Translations under genes and position numbers: made by a program | Part shown: positions 54,013 through 62,699 of the stretch, in pieces | Position numbering within the stretch: the stretch's first letter is position 1 | Layout: each line of letters starts with the position of its first letter | Assembly: GCA_964553325.1 (NCBI GenBank) | Contig: CAZKKI010000071.1 | Location: 1-64,000, forward strand | DNA: 64,000 nt | Direction of reading: 5' to 3' | From: BMS3ABIN04 sp964553325 | GTDB taxonomy: Bacteria > Bacteroidota > Ignavibacteria > Ignavibacteriales > Melioribacteraceae | Notes under the pieces: model-generated | What the model was told of the DNA's origin: nothing | Database searches by the model: none | Seen by the model: the letters and a program-made list of their open reading frames with translations, nothing else

Positions 54013-54510
54013 ATGCAAAGCGATAATTTTGGAATAAAACTAAAAAAGAGGTACGAAGTAAGCGGTACCCCGGAAGAAATTCTGAAAAAATTTGAAAATA
54101 AATTATCCGAAAAAAATAATAATGTTTTGGGGCATGTTGTAAACGAAAAAGTTTTTCTTAAAATTCCTGCCGAGCAACACCAATGGTGGTCGCCTCAAAT
54201 GACAATTTCCGTTGATAAATGCGAAGAGGATGAAACCAAGACCAAAATTTTTGAAAACATTGGTCCGAATCCTTCTACGTTCACTCTTACGATGTTTATT
54301 TTTTTCGGAGCAGGAACCACTATAGTTCTTTCGTTAATGTGGCTTTTTTCGTTGCTTACTTTGGGTCACGATCATTCGGTTGCATTAACCATTATTTTGG
54401 TCGCCTTTTTAATTATCCTTATTGTCTTCTCGATATTATACAACGGAAGAAGAAAAGCGCGGTCTCAAATGCAATTGCTCAGGGATTTCGTAAATTCCGT
54501 TCTGAAATAA
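54013..54510 (+). CDS. Hypothetical membrane protein, two C-terminal segments
   Basis: 165 residues. N-terminal soluble part (about 1-95) of alpha/beta type with KKRYEVSGTPEEILKKFENK and KIPAEQHQWWSPQMTISVDK. Then two hydrophobic segments, LTMFIFFGAGTTIVLSLMWL and VALTIILVAFLIILIVFSIL, and a basic tail. No family recognised. The two adjacent Trp (QWW) and charged head are the only notable traits. Single gene. Confidence 0.65.
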   Translation: MQSDNFGIKLKKRYEVSGTPEEILKKFENKLSEKNNNVLGHVVNEKVFLKIPAEQHQWWSPQMTISVDKCEEDETKTKIFENIGPNPSTFTLTMFIFFGAGTTIVLSLMWLFSLLTLGHDHSVALTIILVAFLIILIVFSILYNGRRKARSQMQLLRDFVNSVLK

Positions 54511-54611
54511 AAACTTTTCGGTTTTAAATGATTAAATTTAAGTTTTTGCATTTCGGAGCGATTGTATTTTATAAATATTTACTTTTCCTTTAATTTATCT
54601 CCGGGGAAATT

Positions 54612-56894
54612 ATGAAATTCATTCCGTTATTAATTGCACTACTGTTTACGGTTAAAGCGTATCCTCAACAAATTGATAATCGATGGACGAAAACAGCAAG
54701 ACTGGTTGGAGCGGACATATATTTTGATATGACTTCCGATGAAATTCATGAAGCGATTGACAAACATTACGCCGAAGGTGTTTCCGTTATGTTGTTTTGG
54801 GCGAGAATTTCAGATATGCTGTATGAATGGACACAAGAAGATTCGCTTTACATAACCGATATTGTAAACTATACACATTCACACTATCCCGATATGAAGG
54901 CGGTGATGTACGTCGGTCCGCTTGAAAAACAGACTACGGATGTTGATATGGATAAAGACGGTGTTATCGATTCGGGCAAAACAAGCGTTTATACTGAACA
55001 TCCGGAATGGTTGCAAGTGGGCATAAGCGGAAAACCAGCCGTTTTTTACGGAGCTATCGCATTTTGGATAGATTCGACTTCCGAAGATGTTTTCCTTTGT
55101 CCGAACGATCCCGTTTACAGACAAATATGGATCGATAATTTCGCAAAAATAGCCGCAACCGGTCTCGACGGAGTTTGGTGGGACGTGCCGTTTTTCTTTC
55201 ATTTTTTCGGAGACGACTGGGACGGCGAATGGCCGTGCCATTGCTCCGATTGTCAAACCGAGTTTCTGAATTATTCAGGATCATCCATTCCCGCTACGGA
55301 AGATTGGGAAAATCCGGTTTGGCGTAAATTTATCGACTGGCGGTATGAAACAATGGGTAAATTCATATTGGAATGCCGTAATTCGGCGCGCTCGGTTAAT
55401 CCGGATTTTGTCCTCTTTAACGAAGCTTGGAATTCGGTTGACCGATTTGAACCGCAATACGGGTTCGAACCTTCGTTTTGCAGAACGAATAATTATAACG
55501 ACGGAATTGCACATGAGTTTCATCCGATTGACCCGGCCGATTATCATTATTTTTCTTGGTTGCACGATGCCGCTATCGAAAAAATATACAGAGGTGTCGA
55601 TCGTGAAAGACCTTCTTGGATATTAAACTATTCGCATAATGTTGAACATTCAAAAATCAGAGCAGCGACAAATCTGTTTACGCGTTGTAATTTTTACGAA
55701 GTCAATTTTCCCGTTATGTCATCGACGGTAAGTTTACAATGGCGAACGGAAATTTTGAACTGGATAAAAGAGTACAACGAATTTTATTTTGACGGAGATA
55801 TTTTACCTTACACCAATACGGCGGTTTTATATTCGCCGTTTGCTTTGTCGTACTACGGTAACAACCCGGAAGCCTTTGCGGAGGAATTAAAAGGTGTTGC
55901 GATGATGTTATTCGAATCGCATATTCCTTTCGAAATTTTACCTGTTGATTTACTCGATCAACTTCACAAATACGAAGTGTTAATTTTACCCGACGTAACC
56001 GCGCTTAGTAATTCCGATTTGGATAAAATACGCGCGTATGTAAACGGCGGCGGCAAAATTATTTCGACCGGATTTACGTCTTACCTGAACGAAGACGGAA
56101 GCGGAAGGGGCGGCTTCGGTTTGCAAGATGTATTCGGAGCGGAACCGGATTACGGCGTTTACACGGTAAATCAATTCGGAAGCGGTAAATCGGTTTCGAC
56201 TTTAAGTATTTTTGGGAACGAATATTATATTGCCGCGAATCCGCATATAGACGAGGCGTACATAAATCCTGGTAATGCAGAAGCCAATAGGCAAGCGTTC
56301 TTAAACGAAATGTGGCAAAAGTTGGATGTTGAAAGTCTGATATCGACCGACGCACCGAAAGAAGTCATTTTCAATTTGTTCAGAAAAGGGGATTCGATTT
56401 TTGTGGCGGTAAATAATTATTCGGGTTTGGCGAAAAATAATTTTATCCCACAACCGCGAAATAATATCGAACTTACGTTGAAAATTCCCGGAGACATGAA
56501 AATCAAATCCGCCGTACAGATAGATTATCTTGAAAGCGAAAGCGAATTGGGATTTAACGAAATTGGTGGGAACAAAATTACGTGTACTTTCGATTTAAAT
56601 ATTCACAAAGTTTTATGTTTCTCCGCAACTGAAATTACATCGATAGTGAATTCCGGGAAAGAGGAAAATTTAGTATCCGTCGGTCCGAATCCGGCTCGCG
56701 GGTTATTGAAAATTACTTTTCCGTCAAACGAGAAATATACGTGGGAGATTTATAACTCAATTGGACAGTTGATAAAAAAATCATCCCGTCCGCAGAGTGC
56801 AATAAACATTGCAAATTTTGCAAACGGGATTTATTTCATAAAAATTGAAACGAAAACCGAATCGTTTTTAAAAAAGTTTGTTATTTTAAATTAA
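54612..56894 (+). CDS. Type IX-secreted glycosidase-like protein (GHL6-like TIM barrel)
   Basis: 760 residues. Signal peptide FIPLLIALLFTVKAYPQ. About 30-400 is a TIM-barrel-like region with GLDGVWWDVPFFFHFFGDDW and CHCSDCQTEFL, the WWD and cysteine cluster of GHL6-type hypothetical glycosyl hydrolases. About 400-560 contains VLYSPFALSYYG and VLILPDVTALSNSDL, like a beta-galactosidase trimerisation (type-1 glutamine amidotransferase-like) domain. The last 70 residues are a T9SS sorting domain: SVGPNPARGLLKITFPS, WEIYNSIGQLIK, NGIYFIKIETK. Secreted across the outer membrane by the type IX system. Sugar substrate unknown. Confidence 0.82.
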   Translation: MKFIPLLIALLFTVKAYPQQIDNRWTKTARLVGADIYFDMTSDEIHEAIDKHYAEGVSVMLFWARISDMLYEWTQEDSLYITDIVNYTHSHYPDMKAVMYVGPLEKQTTDVDMDKDGVIDSGKTSVYTEHPEWLQVGISGKPAVFYGAIAFWIDSTSEDVFLCPNDPVYRQIWIDNFAKIAATGLDGVWWDVPFFFHFFGDDWDGEWPCHCSDCQTEFLNYSGSSIPATEDWENPVWRKFIDWRYETMGKFILECRNSARSVNPDFVLFNEAWNSVDRFEPQYGFEPSFCRTNNYNDGIAHEFHPIDPADYHYFSWLHDAAIEKIYRGVDRERPSWILNYSHNVEHSKIRAATNLFTRCNFYEVNFPVMSSTVSLQWRTEILNWIKEYNEFYFDGDILPYTNTAVLYSPFALSYYGNNPEAFAEELKGVAMMLFESHIPFEILPVDLLDQLHKYEVLILPDVTALSNSDLDKIRAYVNGGGKIISTGFTSYLNEDGSGRGGFGLQDVFGAEPDYGVYTVNQFGSGKSVSTLSIFGNEYYIAANPHIDEAYINPGNAEANRQAFLNEMWQKLDVESLISTDAPKEVIFNLFRKGDSIFVAVNNYSGLAKNNFIPQPRNNIELTLKIPGDMKIKSAVQIDYLESESELGFNEIGGNKITCTFDLNIHKVLCFSATEITSIVNSGKEENLVSVGPNPARGLLKITFPSNEKYTWEIYNSIGQLIKKSSRPQSAINIANFANGIYFIKIETKTESFLKKFVILN

Positions 56895-56896
56895 CG

Positions 56897-59800
56897 TTAA
56901 CGTTCTCCCAAAATCAGATTAACGTCTAATTTTTCGCCGTTTCTTTCGATTGTAAGAACAACCTTATCGCCCGGTTTGTGTTGTTTAAGTAAATTCGAAT
57001 AGTCGCGCAAATTGTTAACCGGCTTTCCGTCGAATTTTACAATCACATCACCTTTTTGCAAACCCGATTTTTCGGCCGGTGAAGAGGGCACAACACCTCC
57101 AACTTTCACGCCTTTTCCAGAGAAAGCAAAGTCGGGAATGGTGCCGGTACTTGCTCTCCGTTCCGATTTAAGTTGAGCGTTATGTTTTTTCTTTTCGTCT
57201 TTTTTCTTTTCCCCTTGAAAATTCAAAGGTTCTTTTCTGTCGGCTAAATAGTTAATTACTTCTTTTGCAACGGTGGCTACTTTTACCATTCCGTCCGCAT
57301 CGATTTTGCTTGCTGTATCGGTCGGTCGGTGATAGTCGAGATTCGGACCGCTGAAAAATTGCACTGCCGGAATTCCGTTCCGGATAAACGAAACTTGATC
57401 GCTTGCATCCAGTTGTTGCGTAACCATATCTGTACCGATTCCCGTTACGAAGTCGGTTCCCATAAAAATGAATTTCCATTCGCGTGCGCTATTGCCGTTA
57501 AGAATAAGTATTTTTTTACCTTCCAATCTGCCTACCGTATCCAAATTGATGTTTGCGATTGTGTTATCGGGTGTTGCAGGGAATTGTTTTACGAAATATT
57601 CCGAACCAAGCAACCCGGCTTCTTCGCCGGAAAAAGCAACGAAAACGATTGTGCGTTTCGGTTTTGCCGATTTTGCCATTGCTTTCGCAAGTTCAAGCAT
57701 TACTGCTACACCGCTGGCGTTATCGTCCGCCCCGTAATGTATTTTGCCCTCATTCCCCTTTCTTACGTCGGGCCAACCTAAACCGAGATGATCGTAATGT
57801 GCGGAAACGATAACGTATGTGTTTTTTAGTTCGGGATCCGTACCGGGAATAATTCCGATAATGTTTTTAATATCGATTTTTCCTTTATCTTTAAATTTAT
57901 GCGAGAAACTTTGGAAATAACTTTTACCGTCCCCGCCCGGAATTAGACCTGCTTCTTTGAACTGTTGGGCAATGTAATTTGCTGCGTTTTCAAGTTCCGG
58001 TGTACCGAGCCCGCGCCCTCTCATCTTTTCCGAAGCTAAAAATTCAACATGTTTCTTCATTCTTTTTGCAGAGAAAGCGGGAGCTAAAGTTGTGAGCGCT
58101 TTTCTTTTACCGAAATCGGGTTTAATATTTTTAGCGCTTGAATCGAGTATTTTAACCAAGGGGGAATTAATTACCGCCCATTGACCCTTCGCAATGTTTG
58201 TCGGTTCATTTCCTTCGAATGCCAAGTAACTGTATTTGCCGTAATGCGGAAGTTTCCGTACTAATCCCGGAATCGCTTGCTCTTGGCCGATTGATAAAAA
58301 CACGAAAACTTCTTTCGGTTTAACGGGATTTCTAACCGAGATAACGATTGAGTTTCCGTCTTTTACAATTTTCTTTTTCCCGAAATTCACGGACTCCGAG
58401 TTGATTGATGCGTTATACTTTTTCATCAATCCGGAAAATTCCGGTTTGAATTTATTTCCGAAACCGAGAATCCATACCGTTTTGTCGGTCGGTAGTTTAT
58501 CTATTTCGTTATCGGTAACAATTTCGAATTTATCTTTTTTTGAAGCCGTCCAGCTTTCCGTGAATTTTTTATAAACATCCGCTTTATCCGTATGCGTTGG
58601 CAAAACGATAATGGTTTTATCGGCGCCGAATGCGCTCGATAAAGCCGGAGGCACTTCGTTGGGATCCACTTTTCGGAAAACATCGTATTGCGGATCAATA
58701 AAAATTTCGAGGGGTTTCGATTTTACGTTAATATTAAAATTTTCATTTTTCTTTTGCATTGTTAAAATTTCCGTATGCGTTCCGTTTTGGGTTAGAATTA
58801 CAACGGGCACGTCGATTACAAAGGATTTATCGTCTTGAATTTGAAACAACTCGATCGCAACATCGTAGAAATCGCGCACGGGTTTAACTTCAATGTTCCC
58901 TAATTTTAATTCAGGCGCGCCTTTACGGTTTACCCATTGATCGAAAAACCACTTAAAATTTTCACCCGTAACTTCTTCGAAAGATTTACGGATATCGTTA
59001 AAAGATGCGAATTTAAATTTGTTGTTTCTGTAAAAATGTTGAAAAGCTTTAATGAAAGTGTCGTCACCCGTTTTTCGTCTCAGCATATGCCACATCATTA
59101 AAGATTTACCGTAACCGATAGCTTCGCTGGAAGCATTGTAACGGGAACGGAAATCTTTTAACGGAAAATCGTTTTTCTCGTTCACATAGTCGGTAAATTT
59201 TTGCAAAGTGGAACGCCGGTATTCTTCGCCTTTCCCCCGTTGTTCTTTGATTAGATGGTCCGCCATGTAAGCGGTTAAACCTTCGCACCAATTCCCATTT
59301 TCAAAATCCACGTAAACGCTGTTGCCCCACCAATTATGCAATAGCTCGTGCGGGTAAGAGGAATGAAGTATAAAGGGAAAGCGAATTATTTTTTCGCCCA
59401 GCAAAGTAAACGAAGGCATGCCGTAACCGGTTTCCCAAAAGTTTTCCACCAGAGCGAATTTCCAATAGGGATATGGTCCTACCAATTGTCGGTACATTTC
59501 CAAATATTGCGCTGTGGTTTCCAGATATTTATTTGCAAGCGTTTCGTCGGGCGTTCGTAAAAATGCCATTGCCATTACGTTGCCGACCGGATATTGATAT
59601 TCCGTAAATTTAGCACCGATTAAAAAGATTTCCTCTTGAGGTTCTGGGGAATCCCAAACATCGATGTGAAATCCGTTTTTATCCGCTTCGCTTGTGCGCT
59701 TTCCTTGTGAAACGCTTTTCCAATTTTCGGGCAATATTGTTTTAAGTTTGAATGTAATCAGTTGATCGGCAAATTGAGGTACCCAATATGTCGAGCCTGC

Positions 59801-60268
59801 CAAGTAAATGCCCAATGTATCGATTATTCCGGGCGATTCGCTGAATCCGCGCTGATAATTTTCTTCGCTTTGTTTCACCGGAGAATGAATAAATCCCTTA
59901 TAAACCAGTTTGAATTTTACATCTCCTTCGAATTTATCTTTTAATAAAAGCTCGTATTCATTCAAAAGTAATTTGTTTTTCCCTTCGGCGTCGTCTCTAT
60001 CCATTCCGATGTCTTTTGCCGGAACGTTTACGCCGGTAATTATTAATCTGATTCCTTTTGTTTTGAGTAACGGTTTTAAATTTGCGTGGAGTTTGAACTT
60101 AATGGTGTTTTCGGCAAGTGATTTCGGCACCGTCATTTCATCCGTTACTTCGATGTAAGATTTTCCCGGATAAACTTTCGCCTCGATATTGTGGTGAATG
60201 TTGTTTGTTTGAGCGAAACTCATCAAATTGAATGCTAAAAGCAGAGAAAAAATTAACAAAGTTCTCAT
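56897..60268 (-). CDS. M1-M28-PDZ multidomain zinc peptidase
   Basis: 1123 residues after a signal peptide (LLIFSLLLAFNLMSFAQ). About 25-480 is an M1 aminopeptidase-like domain with YGMPSFTLLGE and HELLHNWWGN (His307, His311) and Glu329 in NWCEG. About 545-700 is a linker. About 735-1010 is an M28 domain with ligands His824 (SAHYDHLG), Asp848 (YGADDNASG), Glu883 (SGEEAGLLG), Asp910 (NLDTVG) and His980 (DYHRPTD). Residues 1045-1120 are a PDZ domain. Two active-looking zinc centres lie on one chain. The ATG at 60268 is preferred over a longer ORF start at 60346, because it follows AGAGGA and gives a good signal peptide. Probably periplasmic. Confidence 0.92.
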   Translation of the reverse strand: MRTLLIFSLLLAFNLMSFAQTNNIHHNIEAKVYPGKSYIEVTDEMTVPKSLAENTIKFKLHANLKPLLKTKGIRLIITGVNVPAKDIGMDRDDAEGKNKLLLNEYELLLKDKFEGDVKFKLVYKGFIHSPVKQSEENYQRGFSESPGIIDTLGIYLAGSTYWVPQFADQLITFKLKTILPENWKSVSQGKRTSEADKNGFHIDVWDSPEPQEEIFLIGAKFTEYQYPVGNVMAMAFLRTPDETLANKYLETTAQYLEMYRQLVGPYPYWKFALVENFWETGYGMPSFTLLGEKIIRFPFILHSSYPHELLHNWWGNSVYVDFENGNWCEGLTAYMADHLIKEQRGKGEEYRRSTLQKFTDYVNEKNDFPLKDFRSRYNASSEAIGYGKSLMMWHMLRRKTGDDTFIKAFQHFYRNNKFKFASFNDIRKSFEEVTGENFKWFFDQWVNRKGAPELKLGNIEVKPVRDFYDVAIELFQIQDDKSFVIDVPVVILTQNGTHTEILTMQKKNENFNINVKSKPLEIFIDPQYDVFRKVDPNEVPPALSSAFGADKTIIVLPTHTDKADVYKKFTESWTASKKDKFEIVTDNEIDKLPTDKTVWILGFGNKFKPEFSGLMKKYNASINSESVNFGKKKIVKDGNSIVISVRNPVKPKEVFVFLSIGQEQAIPGLVRKLPHYGKYSYLAFEGNEPTNIAKGQWAVINSPLVKILDSSAKNIKPDFGKRKALTTLAPAFSAKRMKKHVEFLASEKMRGRGLGTPELENAANYIAQQFKEAGLIPGGDGKSYFQSFSHKFKDKGKIDIKNIIGIIPGTDPELKNTYVIVSAHYDHLGLGWPDVRKGNEGKIHYGADDNASGVAVMLELAKAMAKSAKPKRTIVFVAFSGEEAGLLGSEYFVKQFPATPDNTIANINLDTVGRLEGKKILILNGNSAREWKFIFMGTDFVTGIGTDMVTQQLDASDQVSFIRNGIPAVQFFSGPNLDYHRPTDTASKIDADGMVKVATVAKEVINYLADRKEPLNFQGEKKKDEKKKHNAQLKSERRASTGTIPDFAFSGKGVKVGGVVPSSPAEKSGLQKGDVIVKFDGKPVNNLRDYSNLLKQHKPGDKVVLTIERNGEKLDVNLILGER

Positions 60269-60441
60269 TTTCAGTATCCTCTGAATGTAAAAAAATATTT
60301 TTAATTGAATCCAATATATAAAAAAAACAGAATGTTGTATGTTCAACGTCGGGTAATTTATTTTAAAATGCCTATAAATATTTTATTCCGTTTTCCGATA
60401 ATGCGGATAAACAAACAACAATACAAATACGGAGAAATACA

Positions 60442-60843
60442 ATGGCACTTCTTGAATGGTCGGACAAATTGAGCGTTAATATCGATGAAATAGACGCTCA
60501 ACACAAAAAACTTATCGAACTGATTAACAGATTAAATGATGCATGGAAAGAAGATTTTAAAAGAGAAGACGTAAGAAGTGTGTTCATGGAATTGATTGAA
60601 TATACGAAATATCATTTCACATCCGAAGAAAAGTATATGGAAAAGATTAACTACCCCGGTTTGGAAGCACATAAAAAGCAACATGCCGCTTTTGTTAACA
60701 AGCTCAAAAATCTTCAAGCAAAATGTTCTTACAATTCCAGAGAGGTCTATACGGATTTACTTAGCTTTTTATCGAATTGGATAGTTGTGCATATTATGCA
60801 TAGCGATCAAGAATACGTTCCTTATATGGAGGGGGCAAAATAA
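60442..60843 (+). CDS. Bacteriohemerythrin
   Basis: 133 residues. A four-helix diiron protein that binds oxygen reversibly. All expected ligands are present: His21, His58, Glu62, His77, His81, His117 and Asp122, in AQHKKL, YHFTSEEKY, HKKQH and HIMHSDQEY. No extra domain is attached, so it is a free oxygen carrier or sensor, often found in microaerophiles. Ribosome binding site CGGAG about 9 bases before the ATG. Single gene. Confidence 0.95.
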   Translation: MALLEWSDKLSVNIDEIDAQHKKLIELINRLNDAWKEDFKREDVRSVFMELIEYTKYHFTSEEKYMEKINYPGLEAHKKQHAAFVNKLKNLQAKCSYNSREVYTDLLSFLSNWIVVHIMHSDQEYVPYMEGAK

Positions 60844-61021
60844 AGCACCCCTCTTTCCCTTTTCCAATTAAAGTTGTACATTTCATATCCCCATTCCGTT
60901 AAAAATGTAAGCGTTGTGAATTAGACCGGATATTTTGATAACTTCGCAAACGTTTACGAAAATCAGATTTAGTACTAATAACATTTCTAATCAAATTATT
61001 GCAAGGAAAGGAGAAAATAAT

Positions 61022-61462
61022 ATGTATAAATATATAGTGTTAATTCACGTACTTGCTGCAACCGTATGGACCGGAGGTCTGCTGATTTTAAGTCTTACGG
61101 TTCTACCGAAAGCTCTTAAAAATAAATCGTTAGATACTATCAAACGGTTTGAAGAATCATACGATAAAGCTGGAATCACCGCTTTAATTCTGCAATTATT
61201 TACAGGTATTTACTTGGGTTTCCACTATATGCCGGATTTTTCCGAATGGTTTGCTTTCAAAGCTCCGATTTCGCATATGGTTGTTACCAAAATTACACTG
61301 TTACTTATTACCGCCGTATTGGTAATAAGAGCGAAAGTTTTCGGTTTTAAAAATCTTAGTGATGAAAACATGAAACCATTGGCTATACACATAATTATAC
61401 TAAGCGTTATTGCCGTTATTTTTGTTTTTCTTGGCGTATGGTATAAAACGGGATCTTTTTAA
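61022..61462 (+). CDS. CopD-like small membrane protein
   Basis: 146 residues with four membrane segments. Opens YKYIVLIHVLAATVWTGG, with the LIHVLAATVWTGGLL motif shared by CopD-type proteins; a possible haem or copper ligand His lies in it and another in YLGFHYMPD. ATG at 61022 follows AAAGGAGAAAATAAT; the longer frame beginning at 60935 adds a poorly formed leader. CopD proteins act in copper import, but many relatives have unknown roles. Lies between hemerythrin and a dehydrogenase. Confidence 0.8.
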   Translation: MYKYIVLIHVLAATVWTGGLLILSLTVLPKALKNKSLDTIKRFEESYDKAGITALILQLFTGIYLGFHYMPDFSEWFAFKAPISHMVVTKITLLLITAVLVIRAKVFGFKNLSDENMKPLAIHIIILSVIAVIFVFLGVWYKTGSF

Positions 61463-61544
61463 AATTTAATTCAGTTTTCAATAACGACAATATTATATTT
61501 ACCGTACCACTAAATTTATTTTTTCATTAAAGCGGGAATTCAAA

Positions 61545-62534
61545 ATGATTAAAGTCTTACAAATCGGTATTGGTCCTTTAGGAAAAAAAATCGTTAAACT
61601 CGGTACGCGGAAACCCAACTTAAAATTTGTTGCCGCGGTTGATTTGAACGAAGAATTACTCGGTAAAGATTTAGGTGAAGTTAGTGAAACGGAAAAGCTC
61701 GGTGTTAAAATTCAAAACGACTTACAAAAAGCGGTTGGTAAAAAGAAAATCGATATTGCTATTCTTACAACGGTTTCAAGCGCAAAAGCCATTGTGAAAC
61801 AAGTGGAAGCCATTGCCAAGCTTGGAATTAATATTGTTACGACATGCGAGGAATTGTCGTATCCGTGGAAAAGACATAAATCGGTTGCAAAAAAATTGGA
61901 TGAAATTTGCAAAAAATATAATGTTGTTTGTTTGGCAACCGGAGTTAATCCCGGCTTTTTAATGGATTACTTACCTTGTGCACTTACTTCGGTAAATTTT
62001 AAAGTAGAAAAAGTTAAAGTTTCGAGATTTCAAGACGCATCTTTCAGAAGAATTCCGTTTCAGAAAAAAATAGGCGTAGGATTAACCAGAAAAGAATTTA
62101 ACGAAAAAGTAAAAGCCGGAATTATTCGTCATGTGGGTTTGCCCGAATCGATAGATATGATTGCCGCTTGTATGAATTGGAAGTTGGATAAAGTTGACGA
62201 AATAATTAAACCGGTAATTGCCAAACAAAAGCTTACGCGTGGATTTATTGATGTTGAGAAAGGTATGGTTTGCGGCGTTGAGCAAATAGGAAAGGGTTAT
62301 GTAGATGATAAGGAAGTAATCCGTTTACATTTTCGCGCTTCGATTTCGGAAAAAGAACCGCTCGATTCGATTGAGATTAAAGGTGTTCCCAATATTAAAT
62401 CGATAATTAACGGTGGCGTAAACGGTGATATTGCAACAAGTGCCATAACATTAAACGCATTAAATGTTGTTAGTAAAATGCCCGCCGGACTGAAAACAAT
62501 GCTCGATACCCCCGTGCCGGGATGTAAAGAGTAA
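61545..62534 (+). CDS. DapB-like NAD(P)-dependent oxidoreductase (diaminopentanoate-dehydrogenase-like)
   Basis: 329 residues. Opens VLQIGIGPLGKKIVKLG, a Rossmann P-loop, then FVAAVDLNEELLGKDLGE and ILTTVSSAKAIVKQVEAI. The middle CLATGVNPGFLMDYLPCALTS is a feature of the DAP-dehydrogenase/DapB-like family, particularly 2,4-diaminopentanoate dehydrogenase, used in ornithine fermentation. No other ornithine-fermentation gene is seen, so the substrate may be different. Followed by a terminator at 62540. Confidence 0.65.
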   Translation: MIKVLQIGIGPLGKKIVKLGTRKPNLKFVAAVDLNEELLGKDLGEVSETEKLGVKIQNDLQKAVGKKKIDIAILTTVSSAKAIVKQVEAIAKLGINIVTTCEELSYPWKRHKSVAKKLDEICKKYNVVCLATGVNPGFLMDYLPCALTSVNFKVEKVKVSRFQDASFRRIPFQKKIGVGLTRKEFNEKVKAGIIRHVGLPESIDMIAACMNWKLDKVDEIIKPVIAKQKLTRGFIDVEKGMVCGVEQIGKGYVDDKEVIRLHFRASISEKEPLDSIEIKGVPNIKSIINGGVNGDIATSAITLNALNVVSKMPAGLKTMLDTPVPGCKE

Positions 62535-62539
62535 TATTA

Positions 62540-62571
62540 AATAAGCACGGTTAAAAACCGTGCTTATTTTT
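62540..62571 (+). terminator. Strong terminator
   Basis: AATAAGCACGGTT and AACCGTGCTTATT around AAA, then T residues. Confidence 0.95.
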
Positions 62572-62699
62572 ACAAAATATTTTAAACATTAAAATATTTC
62601 TATCTTAACGATTGAGTTCCGTCTTAAATTTTTCAAAGTCGGCAAATAATCGTAATTTTACCCTTAAATTTTTTCGAATAAAACACAGGCAATCGATAA

